The position numbers and the translations under genes are program-made. Shown one piece after another: positions 8,752 to 18,829 of a stretch of DNA of 64,000 nucleotides. How positions within the stretch are numbered: the first letter of the stretch is position 1; every line of letters begins with the position of its first letter. The stretch lies in assembly GCF_003182475.1 (NCBI RefSeq), contig NZ_QGTS01000001.1, forward strand, positions 231,980 to 295,979, read 5' to 3'. A model generated the notes under the pieces. It did no database searches. It saw only the letters and a program-made list of their open reading frames with translations, and was not told where the DNA came from. This DNA comes from Mangrovibacter plantisponsor. Its GTDB lineage: Bacteria; Pseudomonadota; Gammaproteobacteria; Enterobacterales; Enterobacteriaceae.

Positions 8752-9333
8752 TTAAGACTGTTTTTTTCCGTCGCTCAATCCTTCCCAGCGGCGTGCAAAA
8801 GGGGATTCCAGGCCAAACTGATCCAGTACCCGGGCCACCACATGGTGGGTTACATCGTCAATGGTTTCGGGGTGGTTGTAGTACGCGGGCATAGGCGGCA
8901 CCATGGCAACGCCAAGTCGGGATAACGCCAGCATGTTTTCCAGGTGAATTGGGCTTAATGGGGTTTCACGTGGGACCAGCACCAGTTTGCGCCCTTCTTT
9001 GATGATGACATCAGCCGCGCGCCCAACCAGACCTTCTGCGTAACCCGCGCGGATCCCCGCCAGGGTTTTCATGCTGCAGGGAATAATAACCATGCCATCG
9101 GTTTTAAAAGACCCCGACGAGATGGTTGCTCCCTGATTAGCCGGGCTGTGAACCACATCAGCCAGTGACTGTATTTCAGCCACCTGGTAAGGGGTTTCCA
9201 GTTCAATAGTTGTTTTGGCCCACTTAGACATGACCAGGTGTGTTTCCACCTCCGGCAGTTTATGTAGTGCCTGTAGCAGCGCTACTCCCAACGGAGCGCC
9301 TGTCGCGCCAGTCATTCCAACAATGAGTCTCAC
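8752..9333 (-). CDS. kpdB: UbiX-like flavin prenyltransferase of decarboxylase operon
   Basis: 193-aa flavoprotein of the UbiX/Pad1 family that attaches a dimethylallyl group to FMN, producing the cofactor needed by the UbiD-type subunit encoded next. The N-terminus carries M-T-G-A-T-G-A-P-L-G (FMN phosphate binding) and the C-terminal region has the family P-x-P-A-Y-Y motif. The start is GTG at 9333, with GGAGG four bases upstream. First gene of the operon, directly behind a TATAAT box and the HosA-type operator. Confidence 0.92.
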   Translation of the reverse strand: MRLIVGMTGATGAPLGVALLQALHKLPEVETHLVMSKWAKTTIELETPYQVAEIQSLADVVHSPANQGATISSGSFKTDGMVIIPCSMKTLAGIRAGYAEGLVGRAADVIIKEGRKLVLVPRETPLSPIHLENMLALSRLGVAMVPPMPAYYNHPETIDDVTHHVVARVLDQFGLESPFARRWEGLSDGKKQS

Positions 9334-9350
9334 ACATCCTCCGGTTAATT

Positions 9351-9366
9351 TGTTCGTACACGAACA
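9351..9366. promoter_or_regulatory. HosA-type operator
   Basis: TGTTCGTACACGAACA is a perfect 7+7 palindrome with a 2-base centre. It closely resembles the operator I recall for HosA of E. coli (TTCGTATACGAACA). It lies between the kpdB start codon (18 bases away) and the TATAAT at 9366-9371, so bound regulator would block transcription start. It may also influence the divergent hosA gene. Confidence 0.8.
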
Positions 9367-9371
9367 TTATA
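9366..9371 (-). promoter_or_regulatory. kpdB promoter -10 box
   Basis: A perfect TATAAT on the minus strand, abutting the HosA-type palindrome. The candidate -35 near 9390-9395 (TTCCAC, 18-base spacer) is poor. Placement puts the transcript start inside or just after the operator. Confidence 0.5.
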
Positions 9372-9529
9372 AATAACATTAAGGATCGAGTGGAATTTAC
9401 GCAAGGAAAAGTCACTGCCGCGCGTTAAAACAGCACGCTTTGCTAATAACCAGGAAAGCGATGAGCTGGCAAGAATTACAAGGTATGATACTGGCTGATG
9501 CTTTTACCTTCATGCCAAATGGGTTCAGG

Positions 9530-9955
9530 ATGCATTTACACCAGGAAACGTTTCACCTTTTACGCCTTTTATTTCAGCAGCATACTGCAAAGTGGCAACA
9601 CACTTTTCCCGAACTGACCAAGCCGCAGTATTCGGTGTTACGTGCGGTCGCCGAGCACCCGGGCATTGAACAGGTGCGCCTGACTGAAGCGGCAGTGTGT
9701 ACCAAGGCGACACTGGCGGAAATGCTGAGCAGGATGGAGAAAAAAGGCTGGGTCAGCCGGGCCTGCGACCCGGCAGATAAACGGCGGCGGTTTGTTTCAC
9801 TGACACCCGACGGGCAGGCACTACTCACCCTCAGCCAGTCCAGGGCAACGACGGTGGACCAGGCGTTTTTAACCCGGTTAAGCCCGCAAGAGCAGCAGGC
9901 ATTTAACGCAATGATTGAAAAAATGCTGGAGCCGGACGGCAACACCCAGGCATAA
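9530..9955 (+). CDS. hosA: MarR-family regulator HosA
   Basis: Winged-helix MarR/SlyA-type repressor of the divergent hydroxyarylic-acid decarboxylase operon; in E. coli HosA is released by 4-hydroxybenzoate. The F-Q-Q-H-T-A-x-W-Q...L-T-K-P-Q-Y stretch and the recognition helix with T-K-A-T-L-A-E-M-L are plain, followed by a wing with D-K-R-R-R-F-V. The start at 9530 gives 141 aa, near the 135 aa of E. coli HosA. An ATG at 9461 has a much better ribosome site (AGGA, 5 bases) and would add 23 residues absent from the family, so the start is uncertain. Confidence 0.88.
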   Translation: MHLHQETFHLLRLLFQQHTAKWQHTFPELTKPQYSVLRAVAEHPGIEQVRLTEAAVCTKATLAEMLSRMEKKGWVSRACDPADKRRRFVSLTPDGQALLTLSQSRATTVDQAFLTRLSPQEQQAFNAMIEKMLEPDGNTQA

Positions 9956-9980
9956 AAAAAGCCAGTCATACGACTGGCTT
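9954..9980 (-). terminator. shared hosA/rpoS terminator
   Basis: AAGCCAGTC (9959-9967), loop ATAC, then GACTGGCTT (9972-9980). On the minus strand it is followed by a run of seven T, so it is a strong terminator for rpoS; its symmetry also suits convergent hosA. Confidence 0.88.
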
Positions 9981-9997
9981 GTTCGGCGGAAAAGGTA

Positions 9998-10990
9998 TTA
10001 TTCCTGGAACAGTGCCTCAATATTCAAACCCTGTGTTTGCAGGATCTCTCTGAGGCGACGCAGGCCTTCAACCTGAATCTGGCGAACACGTTCGCGTGTC
10101 AAACCAATTTCATGGCCAACATCTTCCAGTGTGGCGGCTTCATAGCCCAGCAAACCAAAACGGCGTGCCAGCACTTCACGTTGCTTCGCATTGAGCTCAA
10201 ACAACCACTTCACGATGCTGTGTTTCATATCATCATCTTGTGTGGTGTCTTCCGGGCCGTTGTCTTTTTCATCGGCCAGGATATCAAGCAACGCTTTTTC
10301 CGAATCACCACCCAATGGGGTATCCACTGAGGTGATGCGTTCGTTGAGCCGCAACATACGGCTGACGTCATCTACCGGTTTATCCAGTTGTTCCGCTATT
10401 TCTTCTGCGCTGGGCTCATGATCCAGCTTGTGAGAAAGTTCACGGGCTGTGCGCAAATAGACGTTCAGCTCTTTAACAATATGGATTGGCAAACGGATCG
10501 TACGCGTTTGATTCATGATCGCACGCTCGATAGTTTGACGGATCCACCAGGTTGCATAGGTTGAGAAACGGAACCCTCTTTCCGGATCGAATTTCTCAAC
10601 AGCGCGGATCAGGCCGAGGTTTCCTTCCTCAATGAGATCCAGCAATGCCAGACCACGGTTACCATAACGCCGCGCTATTTTCACCACCAGACGAAGGTTA
10701 CTTTCGATCATCCGACGGCGTGAAGCCACATCACCACGCAATGCCCGGCGTGCGAAGTGTACTTCTTCTTCAGCAGTCAGCAGTGGTGAGTAACCAATCT
10801 CACCAAGATAGAGTTGCGTTGCATCGAGCACACGTTGAGTGGCACCTTGCGACAGCAACTCTTCCTCTGCCAGCTCTGTATCACCGGGTTCCTCTTCCAC
10901 AAAGGCCTTTTCGTCAAAGGACTCTGCTCCATTCTCATCAAATTCCGCATCTTCACTTACTTCATGAACCTTCAGCGTATTCTGACTCAT
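9998..10990 (-). CDS. rpoS: RNA polymerase sigma factor RpoS
   Basis: Stationary-phase and general-stress sigma factor (sigma-38). Starting at [10 protein letters not shown] it is 330 aa, the E. coli length. An upstream in-frame ATG would add 13 residues and is rejected because AGGAGG sits correctly for the inner ATG. Region 2 ([13 protein letters not shown]) and region 4 ([10 protein letters not shown] helix-turn-helix) are intact, so the allele looks functional. The main promoter in relatives lies within nlpD, giving a long 5' leader that is a target for small RNAs. Confidence 0.99.
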   Translation of the reverse strand: MSQNTLKVHEVSEDAEFDENGAESFDEKAFVEEEPGDTELAEEELLSQGATQRVLDATQLYLGEIGYSPLLTAEEEVHFARRALRGDVASRRRMIESNLRLVVKIARRYGNRGLALLDLIEEGNLGLIRAVEKFDPERGFRFSTYATWWIRQTIERAIMNQTRTIRLPIHIVKELNVYLRTARELSHKLDHEPSAEEIAEQLDKPVDDVSRMLRLNERITSVDTPLGGDSEKALLDILADEKDNGPEDTTQDDDMKHSIVKWLFELNAKQREVLARRFGLLGYEAATLEDVGHEIGLTRERVRQIQVEGLRRLREILQTQGLNIEALFQE

Positions 10991-11052
10991 CTTAAGGTGC
11001 CTCCTACCCGTGATCCCTGGGCAAAGCACCTGTTACAACGTACTTTGCCGGT

Positions 11053-12186
11053 TTATCGCTGCGGTAAATAACGCAGCGGGTTGACGGATTTCCCCTTGTA
11101 ACGAATTTCAAAATGCAAACGTGTAGAACTGGTTCCGGTGCTACCCATAGTAGCTATTTTCTGCCCCGCTTTGACTTCTTGTTGCTCCCGAACCAGCATA
11201 GTATCGTTATGAGCGTAGGCACTCAGGTAATCATCGTTATGTTTTATAATGATAAGATTCCCGTAGCCGCGCAGTGCGTTACCGGCATAGACAACTCGCC
11301 CAGGGGCGGTTGCAAAGATAGCCTGGCCACGCGAACCTGCAATATCAATACCTTTATTACCGCCATCGGCAGCAGAAAAGTTTTCGATAATCTTGCCATC
11401 AGTCGGCCAGCGCCATGATGAAATCGGCGAACTGCTTGACGTACTGCTGACAGTCGGCTCGGGCGTGCTAACAACCGGTGCGGTAGTCGTCGTCGTGGCT
11501 GCTACTGCGCCAGCTGACGGGCGGTTACCAGGCAACATCTTGTTAGCACTTTGTTCACCTGAAGTTTCAGAATACGTAATTGTTGGTTGCGTTGCAACCA
11601 CTGCGCCTGAATTTTGTGCAGGTTTAGTTACCAGCCCCTGAGCGCTTGCATCGGCGGTCGTAATCGCATTGCCGCCGGTGATTGGCGCGCCTGAACCATT
11701 GCCCACTTGCAGCGTTTGCCCGACATTCAAACCGTAGGGTGCCGAAATATTATTACGCTGGGCCAGATCCCGGAAATCGTTACCGGTCAGCCAGGCAATA
11801 TAGAACAGCGTATCGCCGCGTTTAACGGTATAGGTCTGCCCGGAATAACTGCCTTTAGGAATAGAATCATAATGGCGTTCATAAACAATTTTGCCATTCA
11901 CTGTGCGCACAGGCTGTGATGGTGGTTGCTGTACTGCAACGGTTTGCGTCTGGGTTGTTTGTACCGGGTGTACAGGTTGTATTTGCGGTCTCTGAACCGG
12001 CGCAGATGTGTTTGGTGTAATTAACATCCCGCTATTGGTACTGGCCGCAGATGACGAACCACCGCCATTAACGGAACTGATCGGAGCCTGGCTGTTATGG
12101 TTACTGGAACAACCGGCAAGCCACAGGCTTACCAGTGAAAGCGCCGCAACACGGCGTAAGGTGAAATGTGGGCTTCCCGCGCTCAT
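11053..12186 (-). CDS. nlpD: murein hydrolase activator NlpD, outer-membrane lipoprotein
   Basis: Lipoprotein (377 aa) that activates the amidase AmiC during cell division; amiC is also in this window. The lipobox L-A-G-C ends at Cys26. A LysM domain (Y-T-V-K-R-G-D-T-L, near residues 118-160) precedes a low-complexity Thr/Ser/Pro linker and a C-terminal LytM/M23 domain. The LytM fold lacks the usual zinc-binding residues (G-I-D-I-A where active enzymes have H-x-G-x-D), as expected for an activator rather than an enzyme. Upstream of rpoS, with which it is partly co-transcribed. Confidence 0.97.
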   Translation of the reverse strand: MSAGSPHFTLRRVAALSLVSLWLAGCSSNHNSQAPISSVNGGGSSSAASTNSGMLITPNTSAPVQRPQIQPVHPVQTTQTQTVAVQQPPSQPVRTVNGKIVYERHYDSIPKGSYSGQTYTVKRGDTLFYIAWLTGNDFRDLAQRNNISAPYGLNVGQTLQVGNGSGAPITGGNAITTADASAQGLVTKPAQNSGAVVATQPTITYSETSGEQSANKMLPGNRPSAGAVAATTTTTAPVVSTPEPTVSSTSSSSPISSWRWPTDGKIIENFSAADGGNKGIDIAGSRGQAIFATAPGRVVYAGNALRGYGNLIIIKHNDDYLSAYAHNDTMLVREQQEVKAGQKIATMGSTGTSSTRLHFEIRYKGKSVNPLRYLPQR

Positions 12187-12300
12187 TTATCCCCCAAGAA
12201 ATAAGAAAACAGTCAAATCAGAGCCGTAGAGGTCATCCACACTTCGGCCTGCCTTACAATACGCCCGCCCCGCGCAAAAAATACGGGGAAAAATCTGGAT

Positions 12301-12927
12301 TCAGGACAGTTCGCCTTTTACCAGCGGTACAAAGCGTACTGCTTCTATTGTTTCGATAACAAAATCTGCACCCCGGCGACGAACCCGCTTAAGCAGTTGT
12401 TGTTCATCGCCTACCGGCAAAACCAGTACGCCACCTTCATCTAACTGGGAAAGCAACGCAACAGGTATTTCTGGTGGCGCGGCGGTCACGATGATGGCAT
12501 CAAAAGGTGCTCGTGCACGCCAACCCTGCCAGCCATCGCCATGTCGTGTTGAAACATTATGTAAATCAAGTTGTTTCAGGCGACGCCTGGCATGCCACTG
12601 TAAGCTTTTAATGCGCTCAACGGAACAAACATGCTGCACCAGATGCGCCAGAATAGCTGTTTGATACCCGGAGCCTGTTCCCACTTCCAGCACGCGGGAC
12701 TCTGGCGACAGCTCCAGCAACTCTGTCATGCGGGCAACCATATAAGGTTGCGAAATAGTCTGACCGGAACCAATAGGTAAAGCAACGTTCTCCCAGGCTT
12801 TGTGTTCAAACGCTTCATCGACAAATTTCTCCCTGGGTACACTGGCTATAGCGTCGAGCACATGCTCATCGCTGATACCCTGCATACGCAACTGCTTAAG
12901 AAGAGTTTGTACGCGATTGCTTACCAT
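12301..12927 (-). CDS. pcm: protein-L-isoaspartate O-methyltransferase
   Basis: Repairs isoaspartyl residues in aged proteins using S-adenosylmethionine. At 208 aa from M-V-S-N-R-V-Q it matches E. coli Pcm; the longer frame to 12957 adds 10 residues without family support. SAM motif [11 protein letters not shown] lies near residues 83-92. The start overlaps the end of surE by 7 bases, as in other enterics. Confidence 0.97.
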   Translation of the reverse strand: MVSNRVQTLLKQLRMQGISDEHVLDAIASVPREKFVDEAFEHKAWENVALPIGSGQTISQPYMVARMTELLELSPESRVLEVGTGSGYQTAILAHLVQHVCSVERIKSLQWHARRRLKQLDLHNVSTRHGDGWQGWRARAPFDAIIVTAAPPEIPVALLSQLDEGGVLVLPVGDEQQLLKRVRRRGADFVIETIEAVRFVPLVKGELS

Positions 12928-13682
12928 TGGTTCTCCACTCCTGCCCGGGATAACCACCCGGAAACAACATCATGCGCGTTGTAAGCCGTTAAATCCACCT
13001 GTAACGGCGTGACAGAAACGTAGCCTGCATCCACAGCCGCGAAATCAGTATCCGGCCCGGCATCGCATTTTTCTCCCGGCGGCCCAATCCAGTAAACCGG
13101 GTTACCACGCGGGTCTTGCTGAGCAATGACCTGGTCTGCCGGATGGCGGCTACCACAACGGGTAATACGTATACCTTTTATCTGTTCAATGGGTAAGTCA
13201 GGCACATTAATATTCAGGATCCGGCTGGTGCGCAGCGGTTCTTGTGTCAACGCGCGCAGAATCGCGCAGGTGACTTTTGCTGCCGTTTCGTAATGAGTCA
13301 GCCCATTGAGCGAAACAGCCAGTGCCGGGAACCCTAAATGGCGCCCTTCCATAGCAGCCGCAACCGTCCCCGAATAAATGACATCATCGCCCAGGTTCGG
13401 CCCCGCGTTAATGCCGGAAACCACGATATCCGGGCGTGGGCGCATCAGCGCATTCACCCCCAGATAAACACAGTCAGTTGGTGTGCCCATTTGTACAGCA
13501 ATGTCACCACCAGGTAAATTCAGCGCCCGGAGTGGGGTTTCCAGAGTGAGAGAGTTGGACGCCCCACTCCGGTTGCGGTCAGGAGCAACAACCTGAACAG
13601 TGGCAAATTCCCGTAGTGCTTTAGCCAGTGTCTGGATCCCCGGCGCGTGAACGCCATCGTCATTACTCAGCAATATGCGCAT
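12921..13682 (-). CDS. surE: 5'/3'-nucleotidase and exopolyphosphatase SurE
   Basis: Metal-dependent phosphatase acting on nucleoside monophosphates, used in stress survival. [10 protein letters not shown] gives the metal-binding Asp8-Asp9 at the N-terminus, and the S-G-I-N[15 protein letters not shown] segment near residue 90 completes the active site. At 253 aa from 13682 it equals E. coli SurE; ATG-ACT-ATG offers a start two codons earlier. Overlaps truD by 20 bases and pcm by 7. Confidence 0.97.
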   Translation of the reverse strand: MRILLSNDDGVHAPGIQTLAKALREFATVQVVAPDRNRSGASNSLTLETPLRALNLPGGDIAVQMGTPTDCVYLGVNALMRPRPDIVVSGINAGPNLGDDVIYSGTVAAAMEGRHLGFPALAVSLNGLTHYETAAKVTCAILRALTQEPLRTSRILNINVPDLPIEQIKGIRITRCGSRHPADQVIAQQDPRGNPVYWIGPPGEKCDAGPDTDFAAVDAGYVSVTPLQVDLTAYNAHDVVSGWLSRAGVENQW

Positions 13683-14715
13683 AGTCATCAGGTTGGTTAA
13701 TCAGTTCCCTTACAACACTGGTGGCAAAACTTCCGGCAGGGAGCCAGAAAGTCAGGGCGACAGTGACCTCATCCCACCAGTCCCAGTGTAATTCTTTAGG
13801 AAACAGTAAAATAGCACGGCGGGCGGCATCAACACGCTCCTGAACTAACAGCGCCTGTAAATCCGGCTCACAGGCAATTGCAGCCTGTTCCGCCGCCAGC
13901 GCACTCCCCTGCGTGCCCCAGTCCCCACGGCCAGGCAAGGTGGCGGTAATCCACAAGTCGCCATCATTCACCCGCTGCTGTAAAGCTGGTAACTCTTCCG
14001 CCGTAGCCACAAACCAGCTTCCGCTCCCCGCTAATTGTAGCGCGTCTCCTTCAACAACCTGATTAAATTCTGGTTTTTTCAGACGTTCGCTGGCTACCTG
14101 ATTAAATAACGCACTGCGGGCTGCTGACAAGGCAAAACTGCGTTTATTTCGGTCACGGGGTGGAGTTTGCTGGCTGAACCAGCGGCGTGCCATTTCCAGG
14201 TTGCTGCCATTAATGCCAAAACGCTGAGTGCCGAAGTAATTAGGCACACCGGTTTGCTGAATGGCCTGCAGGCGTGTTTCGACATCCTCACGATTAGTAA
14301 CATTTCGCAATACTACCCGGAAGTGATTACCTTTGAGATAACCGGTGCGCAGTTTACGGCGGTGGCGGCTGGCTTCGAGCACCGTACACCCTTCCAGCTC
14401 AAAGGCGCGCAAATCCGGCATCGTTTTGCCTGGCAGACGGACGCAGAACCACTGCTCTGCAACAGCATGCTTATCCTTTTGCCCGGCAAAACTCACTTCA
14501 CGCCCATGTACTTTGAGGAATTTAGCCAGTGCATCCGCAACAAAGCGCGTATTGCAGCCCTCTTTGCGAATACGCAATAACAGGTGTTCGCCGTCGCCAT
14601 CTGGCGCAAACCCCAGGTCTTCAATAACCACGAAGTCTTCCGGGCTGGCTTTTAACGTACCGCTGCCCGCAGGTTCACCATAACGCCAGCACAGTGGAGC
14701 CATTATCTCACTCAT
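13663..14715 (-). CDS. truD: tRNA pseudouridine(13) synthase TruD
   Basis: Converts U13 to pseudouridine in tRNA-Glu. 350 aa, near the E. coli length. The catalytic aspartate lies in G-Q-K-D-K-H-A-V near residues 78-85, and the N-Y-F-G-x-Q-R-F-G family motif is near 160. The gene starts 4 bases inside the end of ispF and overlaps surE, so the whole block ispD-ispF-truD-surE-pcm is tightly coupled. Confidence 0.97.
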   Translation of the reverse strand: MSEIMAPLCWRYGEPAGSGTLKASPEDFVVIEDLGFAPDGDGEHLLLRIRKEGCNTRFVADALAKFLKVHGREVSFAGQKDKHAVAEQWFCVRLPGKTMPDLRAFELEGCTVLEASRHRRKLRTGYLKGNHFRVVLRNVTNREDVETRLQAIQQTGVPNYFGTQRFGINGSNLEMARRWFSQQTPPRDRNKRSFALSAARSALFNQVASERLKKPEFNQVVEGDALQLAGSGSWFVATAEELPALQQRVNDGDLWITATLPGRGDWGTQGSALAAEQAAIACEPDLQALLVQERVDAARRAILLFPKELHWDWWDEVTVALTFWLPAGSFATSVVRELINQPDDYAHIAE

Positions 14716-15191
14716 TTTTCTGCCCTGATTAACAATGCCACCGCTTCACAGGCAATGCCTTCACCACGGCCAGTAAAACCCAGTTTTTCTGTGGTGGTGG
14801 CTTTCACGTTAACGTCATCCATGTGGCACTCCAGGTCTTCCGCAATAAACACCCGCATTTGTGGAATATGGGGAGCCATTTTGGGGGCCTGCGCTATCAA
14901 AGTGATATCCACATTACCTAAAGCAAAGCCTTTGGCCTGAATACGCCGCCAGGCTTCACGCAACAGTGCGCGGCTGTCTGCACCTTTAAATGCCGGGTCG
15001 GTGTCGGGGAATAATTTGCCGATATCACCCAGTGCAGCCGCACCAAGCAGGGCATCCGTCAGCGCGTGTAATGCCACGTCGCCGTCGGAATGCGCCAGTA
15101 AACCTTTTTCATAGGGAATGCGAACGCCGCCAATAATAATTGGGCCTTCGCCGCCGAACGCGTGCACGTCAAAGCCGTGTCCAATCCGCAT
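14712..15191 (-). CDS. ispF: 2-C-methyl-D-erythritol 2,4-cyclodiphosphate synthase
   Basis: Fifth enzyme of the MEP isoprenoid pathway, forming MEcPP with release of CMP. 159 aa. Zinc ligands are visible in G-x-D-x-H (Asp8, His10) and L-A-H-S-D-G-D-V (His42 region). It overlaps ispD by one base; the two consecutive steps are co-transcribed. Confidence 0.98.
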   Translation of the reverse strand: MRIGHGFDVHAFGGEGPIIIGGVRIPYEKGLLAHSDGDVALHALTDALLGAAALGDIGKLFPDTDPAFKGADSRALLREAWRRIQAKGFALGNVDITLIAQAPKMAPHIPQMRVFIAEDLECHMDDVNVKATTTEKLGFTGRGEGIACEAVALLIRAEK

Positions 15192-15901
15192 CAGGTATTC
15201 TCCGTAGGGGTTAAGCGAGATAGATAAAAAGCTGCCAGGCTGAGGTCTTCCGGGCGGGTAACTTTGATGTTATCAGCCCGGCCATCCACCAGTTCAGGAT
15301 GGTAACCGCAATATTCCAGCGCAGAGGCTTCGTCAGTGATAGCCGCCCCTTCTCGCAGGGCGCGCTGCAGACTATTGCGTAACAGCTCAAGAGGGAAAAG
15401 TTGGGGTGTGAGCGCATGCCAGAGCGCCTGGCGCTCAACAGTATGTGCAATGACCTGCTGCCCGGGTTCTGCGCGTTTCATGGTATCGCGCACCGGAGCC
15501 GCCAGAATACCACCTACCTGGCTGGTCTGTGTCAGAGCCAGTAAGCGGTTAAGATCATCGGGGTGAAGACAAGGGCGCGCGGCGTCATGCACCAGTGCCC
15601 AGCCAGCATTCCCGGCGGCATTCAACCCTGCCAGCACTGAATCAGCTCGCTGGCCGCCGCCACAAACCACTTCGATTTGCGGGTGGCTGGCAAGGGGCAA
15701 ATGTTTAAACCACTGGTCTGCGGGGCTGATAGCGATAATGGCTTTTGAGACCCAGGGGTGCTGTAACACGCAGTCAACAGCGTGCTCCAGAATCGTCTTG
15801 TGGCCGATACGAAGGTATTGTTTGGGACATTCTGCCTGCATCCGGCTGCCGATACCCGCAGCCGGCACCACGGCAATGACATCCGGGAAGGAAACTGCCA
15901 T
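15191..15901 (-). CDS. ispD: 2-C-methyl-D-erythritol 4-phosphate cytidylyltransferase
   Basis: Third MEP-pathway enzyme, joining CTP and MEP into CDP-ME. 236 aa, with the nucleotidyltransferase motif P-A-A-G-I-G-S-R-M near residues 13-21 and the conserved H-D-A-A-R-P near 110. It is 20 bases downstream of ftsB, as in E. coli, where ftsB-ispD-ispF form one transcription unit. Confidence 0.98.
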   Translation of the reverse strand: MAVSFPDVIAVVPAAGIGSRMQAECPKQYLRIGHKTILEHAVDCVLQHPWVSKAIIAISPADQWFKHLPLASHPQIEVVCGGGQRADSVLAGLNAAGNAGWALVHDAARPCLHPDDLNRLLALTQTSQVGGILAAPVRDTMKRAEPGQQVIAHTVERQALWHALTPQLFPLELLRNSLQRALREGAAITDEASALEYCGYHPELVDGRADNIKVTRPEDLSLAAFYLSRLTPTENT

Positions 15902-15921
15902 GTGTAGTAGAACCTGAGTGG

Positions 15922-16236
15922 TTATTGATTATTTGGTCGTGACATGTTCCCGTTACGTTTAGACGCATCCGGAACCAGGCGGTAAAATGTTTCGCCGGGT
16001 TTAATCATGCTCAGCTCGTTGCGGGCACGCTCTTCAATCGCTTCCTGCCCGCCGTTTAAATCGTCTATTTCAGCAAACAACTGGTCGTTTCTTGATTTCA
16101 GTTTGGCATTAGTGGCCTGTTGCACCTCGACATCGCTTTTTACACGCGAATAATCGTGCACACCATTTTTTCCGAACCACAGTGAATACTGTAGCCAGAC
16201 CAGCAAAGCCAATAATAGCAGCGTTAGTTTACCCAT
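15922..16236 (-). CDS. ftsB: cell division protein FtsB
   Basis: Small bitopic divisome protein (104 aa) that works in the FtsQ-FtsL-FtsB complex. A single membrane helix (residues 3-21) is followed by a periplasmic coiled coil with the heptad stretch [12 protein letters not shown] near residues 40-51 and the conserved E-E-R-A-R-N-E-L. The start M-G-K-L-T-L-L-L matches E. coli; the longer frame to 16290 adds 18 non-conserved residues. Confidence 0.96.
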   Translation of the reverse strand: MGKLTLLLLALLVWLQYSLWFGKNGVHDYSRVKSDVEVQQATNAKLKSRNDQLFAEIDDLNGGQEAIEERARNELSMIKPGETFYRLVPDASKRNGNMSRPNNQ

Positions 16237-16400
16237 TCCGCCCCCTGAAAAACGGCAAACATCATCCCACAACTTGCCGACAGACACCACCGTGTGTCCA
16301 GCCTGTAGAGCAGGGAATACGAGTTATTGCCGACGCAGGCGGCAGAATTTACCACAAAACCACCCGGGATGCGCCATTCCTCATTACACACTCTCTCAGA

Positions 16401-16733
16401 TTAGCCCAGCAGCCACATAAATAAACAGCCGAACATAACCATAACAACAAGGCAGGTGATTGGGCAACTGAGCCAAAGCCGGCCATTCAGCAGTGAGTGA
16501 ACCGCAATACCGACTACAATGGCGACAGGCATCAGAGCCAAAAAGAAGGGCCAGGTATACAGGAAGAAAAACAGCGTGTTAGAGCCATAAAGCAAAAAAG
16601 GAACGGCGAGCGCCAGTAACCAGGCCACAAAACCGATGATACCACCGGGAAGTGACCAGGTACTTTCCGTATTGCTGGCAGGCGGAGGAACCGTATCTGC
16701 CCGGGAAACAATTAATTGAGTCGTGTTGCGCAT
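16401..16733 (-). CDS. ygbE: DUF3561 inner-membrane protein YgbE
   Basis: 110-aa protein with about three hydrophobic helices (roughly residues 30-50, 53-76 and 85-108); function unknown. It occupies the same place as E. coli ygbE, between ftsB and cysC. A REP-like hairpin at 16755-16785 separates it from cysC. Confidence 0.9.
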   Translation of the reverse strand: MRNTTQLIVSRADTVPPPASNTESTWSLPGGIIGFVAWLLALAVPFLLYGSNTLFFFLYTWPFFLALMPVAIVVGIAVHSLLNGRLWLSCPITCLVVMVMFGCLFMWLLG

Positions 16734-16754
16734 AACCTATCCTGTCTTATGCCT

Positions 16755-16785
16755 TGCCGGATACCCCAGCGGGTTTTATCCGGCA
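16755..16785. repeat. REP-like hairpin between ygbE and cysC
   Basis: TGCCGGATA (16755-16763) pairs perfectly with 16777-16785 around a 13-base loop. The arms resemble the GCCGGAT...ATCCGGC arms of enterobacterial REP (palindromic unit) elements. Only one unit is seen here; it may protect or terminate the cys transcript. Confidence 0.6.
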
Positions 16786-16790
16786 TGGTC

Positions 16791-17396
16791 TCAGGATTTG
16801 ATAATATCTTCCCTGCGCAACAGATCTAATAATTGGGCTGTCAAATTTGTTACCAATTGTTGACCGTCGAGGTGGATTTCCGGGGTTTCAGGTGGCTCAT
16901 ATACTGCATCAATTCCGGTGAAATTACGCAGTTCCCCCGCACGCGCTTTTTTATATAACCCTTTCGGGTCGCGGGTTTCACACACCTCAAGCGGGGTATC
17001 AACAAATACTTCAATAAACCGCCCTTCCCCCAGGCGCTCGCGCACCATCGCCCGTTCGCTGCGATGTGGGGATATAAATGCCGTCAGCACAACCAAACCG
17101 GCGTCTACCATCAGCCGGGCAACTTCACCCACTCTGCGGATGTTTTCTTTGCGGTCTGCATCGCTAAACCCTAAGTCGCTGCACAAGCCATGGCGCACAT
17201 TGTCACCATCCAGCAAATAGGTACTGACGCCGAGCTTGCTCAGTGCCACTTCCAGTGCGCCTGCAACTGTGGATTTGCCCGAGCCAGACAGGCCTGTAAA
17301 CCACAGCACAACACCACGGTGGCCGTGGTGTTGTTCCCGTTGCTCACGCGTAACAACGTGGCTGTGCCAGACGACGTTTTCGTCATGGTCGGCCAT
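16791..17396 (-). CDS. cysC: adenylylsulfate kinase
   Basis: Phosphorylates APS to PAPS in sulfate assimilation. 201 aa; P-loop G-L-S-G-S-G-K-S at residues 35-42, and the family F-I-S-P-H-R motif near 107. It overlaps the end of cysN by one base and is last in the cysDNC operon, which in relatives is activated by CysB with N-acetylserine. Confidence 0.98.
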   Translation of the reverse strand: MADHDENVVWHSHVVTREQREQHHGHRGVVLWFTGLSGSGKSTVAGALEVALSKLGVSTYLLDGDNVRHGLCSDLGFSDADRKENIRRVGEVARLMVDAGLVVLTAFISPHRSERAMVRERLGEGRFIEVFVDTPLEVCETRDPKGLYKKARAGELRNFTGIDAVYEPPETPEIHLDGQQLVTNLTAQLLDLLRREDIIKS

Positions 17397-18820
17397 TACT
17401 TGCCTCCCAACAAATCACGCGCGCCCCAGTGAGGGAAATGGCGGCGAACCAAAGCATTCAGTTCCAGTTCAAAGGCACTGTATTCGGATGGCACAGCCTG
17501 CTGGCCCAGGGTTTCCACCACCAGCCCGGCGCCCACAGTGACATTGCTCAGGCGATCAATAAATATCATCCCGCCAGTTACCGGGTTTTGCTGGTAGCTG
17601 TCCAGCACCAGTGGCTCATCAAAGGTGACTTCAACCAGACCAATGCCATTCAGCGGCAGGCTGGCAACTTCGCGATGGCTGAGGTTATTGATATCCACCT
17701 GGTAATCAATTTTGTCGATACGCGCACGGGTTTTCTTGCCAGCGATTTTCACATCGTAGCTGTTACCCACTTCCAGTGGCTGTTCCGCCATCCACACTAC
17801 ATTAAGGCTGGCACGCTGTACCGAAGGCAGCACGGTATCGGCTTCCACCAGTAAATCGCCACGGCTGATGTCAATTTCATCTTCCAGCACCAGAGTAATC
17901 GCTTCACCGGCAATGGCTTCATCCAGGTCGCCATCAAAGGTCACAATACGGCTGACGGTAGACTCAACACCCGAAGGTAACACTTTGACACGGGTGCCAG
18001 GGCGCAGCGTGCCTGATGCCAGGGTGCCTGCATAGCCACGGAAATCCAGATTCGGGCGGTTCACATACTGTACCGGGAAGCGCATTGGCTGGCTGTCCAC
18101 AACACGTTTAATTTCGACTGTTTCCAGTACTTCGAGCAAAGTAGGGCCCGTGTACCATGGCATTTTGCTGCTTTGTGATGCCACGTTGTCGCCTTCCAGC
18201 GCAGACAGCGGTACAAAGCGAATATCCAGTTCACCCGGTAACTGTGCTGCAAAATCCAGGTAAGACTGGCGGATGGACTCAAAAGTTGCTTCGCTGTATT
18301 CCATCAAATCCATTTTGTTGACGGCGACAATCAGGTGGCGAATCCCCAGCAAAGTGGAAATAAAACTGTGGCGACGCGTCTGGTCCAGCACACCTTTACG
18401 GGCGTCTATCAGCAAAATCGCCAGGTCACATGTCGATGCGCCAGTCGCCATATTGCGGGTGTACTGCTCGTGCCCCGGGGTGTCGGCAATAATAAACTTA
18501 CGTTTTTCCGTCGAGAAATAACGGTAAGCCACATCAATGGTGATGCCCTGCTCACGCTCAGCCTGTAAACCATCCACCAGCAGTGCGAGATCCAGTTTTT
18601 CGCCCTGAGTGCCATGGCGTTTGCTGTCGTTATGCAAGGAAGACAACTGGTCTTCATAAATCTGACGAGTGTCGTGCAGCAAGCGGCCAATCAGAGTGCT
18701 TTTGCCATCATCAACACTGCCGCAGGTTAAGAAACGCAGCAGGCTTTTGTGTTGCTGGGCCTGCAGGTAAGCTTCAACACCGCCCTGGTCTGCAATCTGG
18801 CGGGCAATCGTAGTATTCAT
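17396..18820 (-). CDS. cysN: sulfate adenylyltransferase, GTPase subunit
   Basis: Regulatory subunit of ATP sulfurylase; GTP hydrolysis drives APS formation with CysD. EF-Tu-like G domain with G-S-V-D-D-G-K-S-T (near residues 34-42), D-T-P-G-H-E and N-K-M-D, followed by two beta-barrel domains. The second of two adjacent ATGs is preferred (474 aa), giving better spacing from the AAGGAG site and matching E. coli; the first ATG is at 18823. It lies 9 bases after cysD. Confidence 0.97.
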   Translation of the reverse strand: MNTTIARQIADQGGVEAYLQAQQHKSLLRFLTCGSVDDGKSTLIGRLLHDTRQIYEDQLSSLHNDSKRHGTQGEKLDLALLVDGLQAEREQGITIDVAYRYFSTEKRKFIIADTPGHEQYTRNMATGASTCDLAILLIDARKGVLDQTRRHSFISTLLGIRHLIVAVNKMDLMEYSEATFESIRQSYLDFAAQLPGELDIRFVPLSALEGDNVASQSSKMPWYTGPTLLEVLETVEIKRVVDSQPMRFPVQYVNRPNLDFRGYAGTLASGTLRPGTRVKVLPSGVESTVSRIVTFDGDLDEAIAGEAITLVLEDEIDISRGDLLVEADTVLPSVQRASLNVVWMAEQPLEVGNSYDVKIAGKKTRARIDKIDYQVDINNLSHREVASLPLNGIGLVEVTFDEPLVLDSYQQNPVTGGMIFIDRLSNVTVGAGLVVETLGQQAVPSEYSAFELELNALVRRHFPHWGARDLLGGK

Positions 18821-18829
18821 CATGACTCC

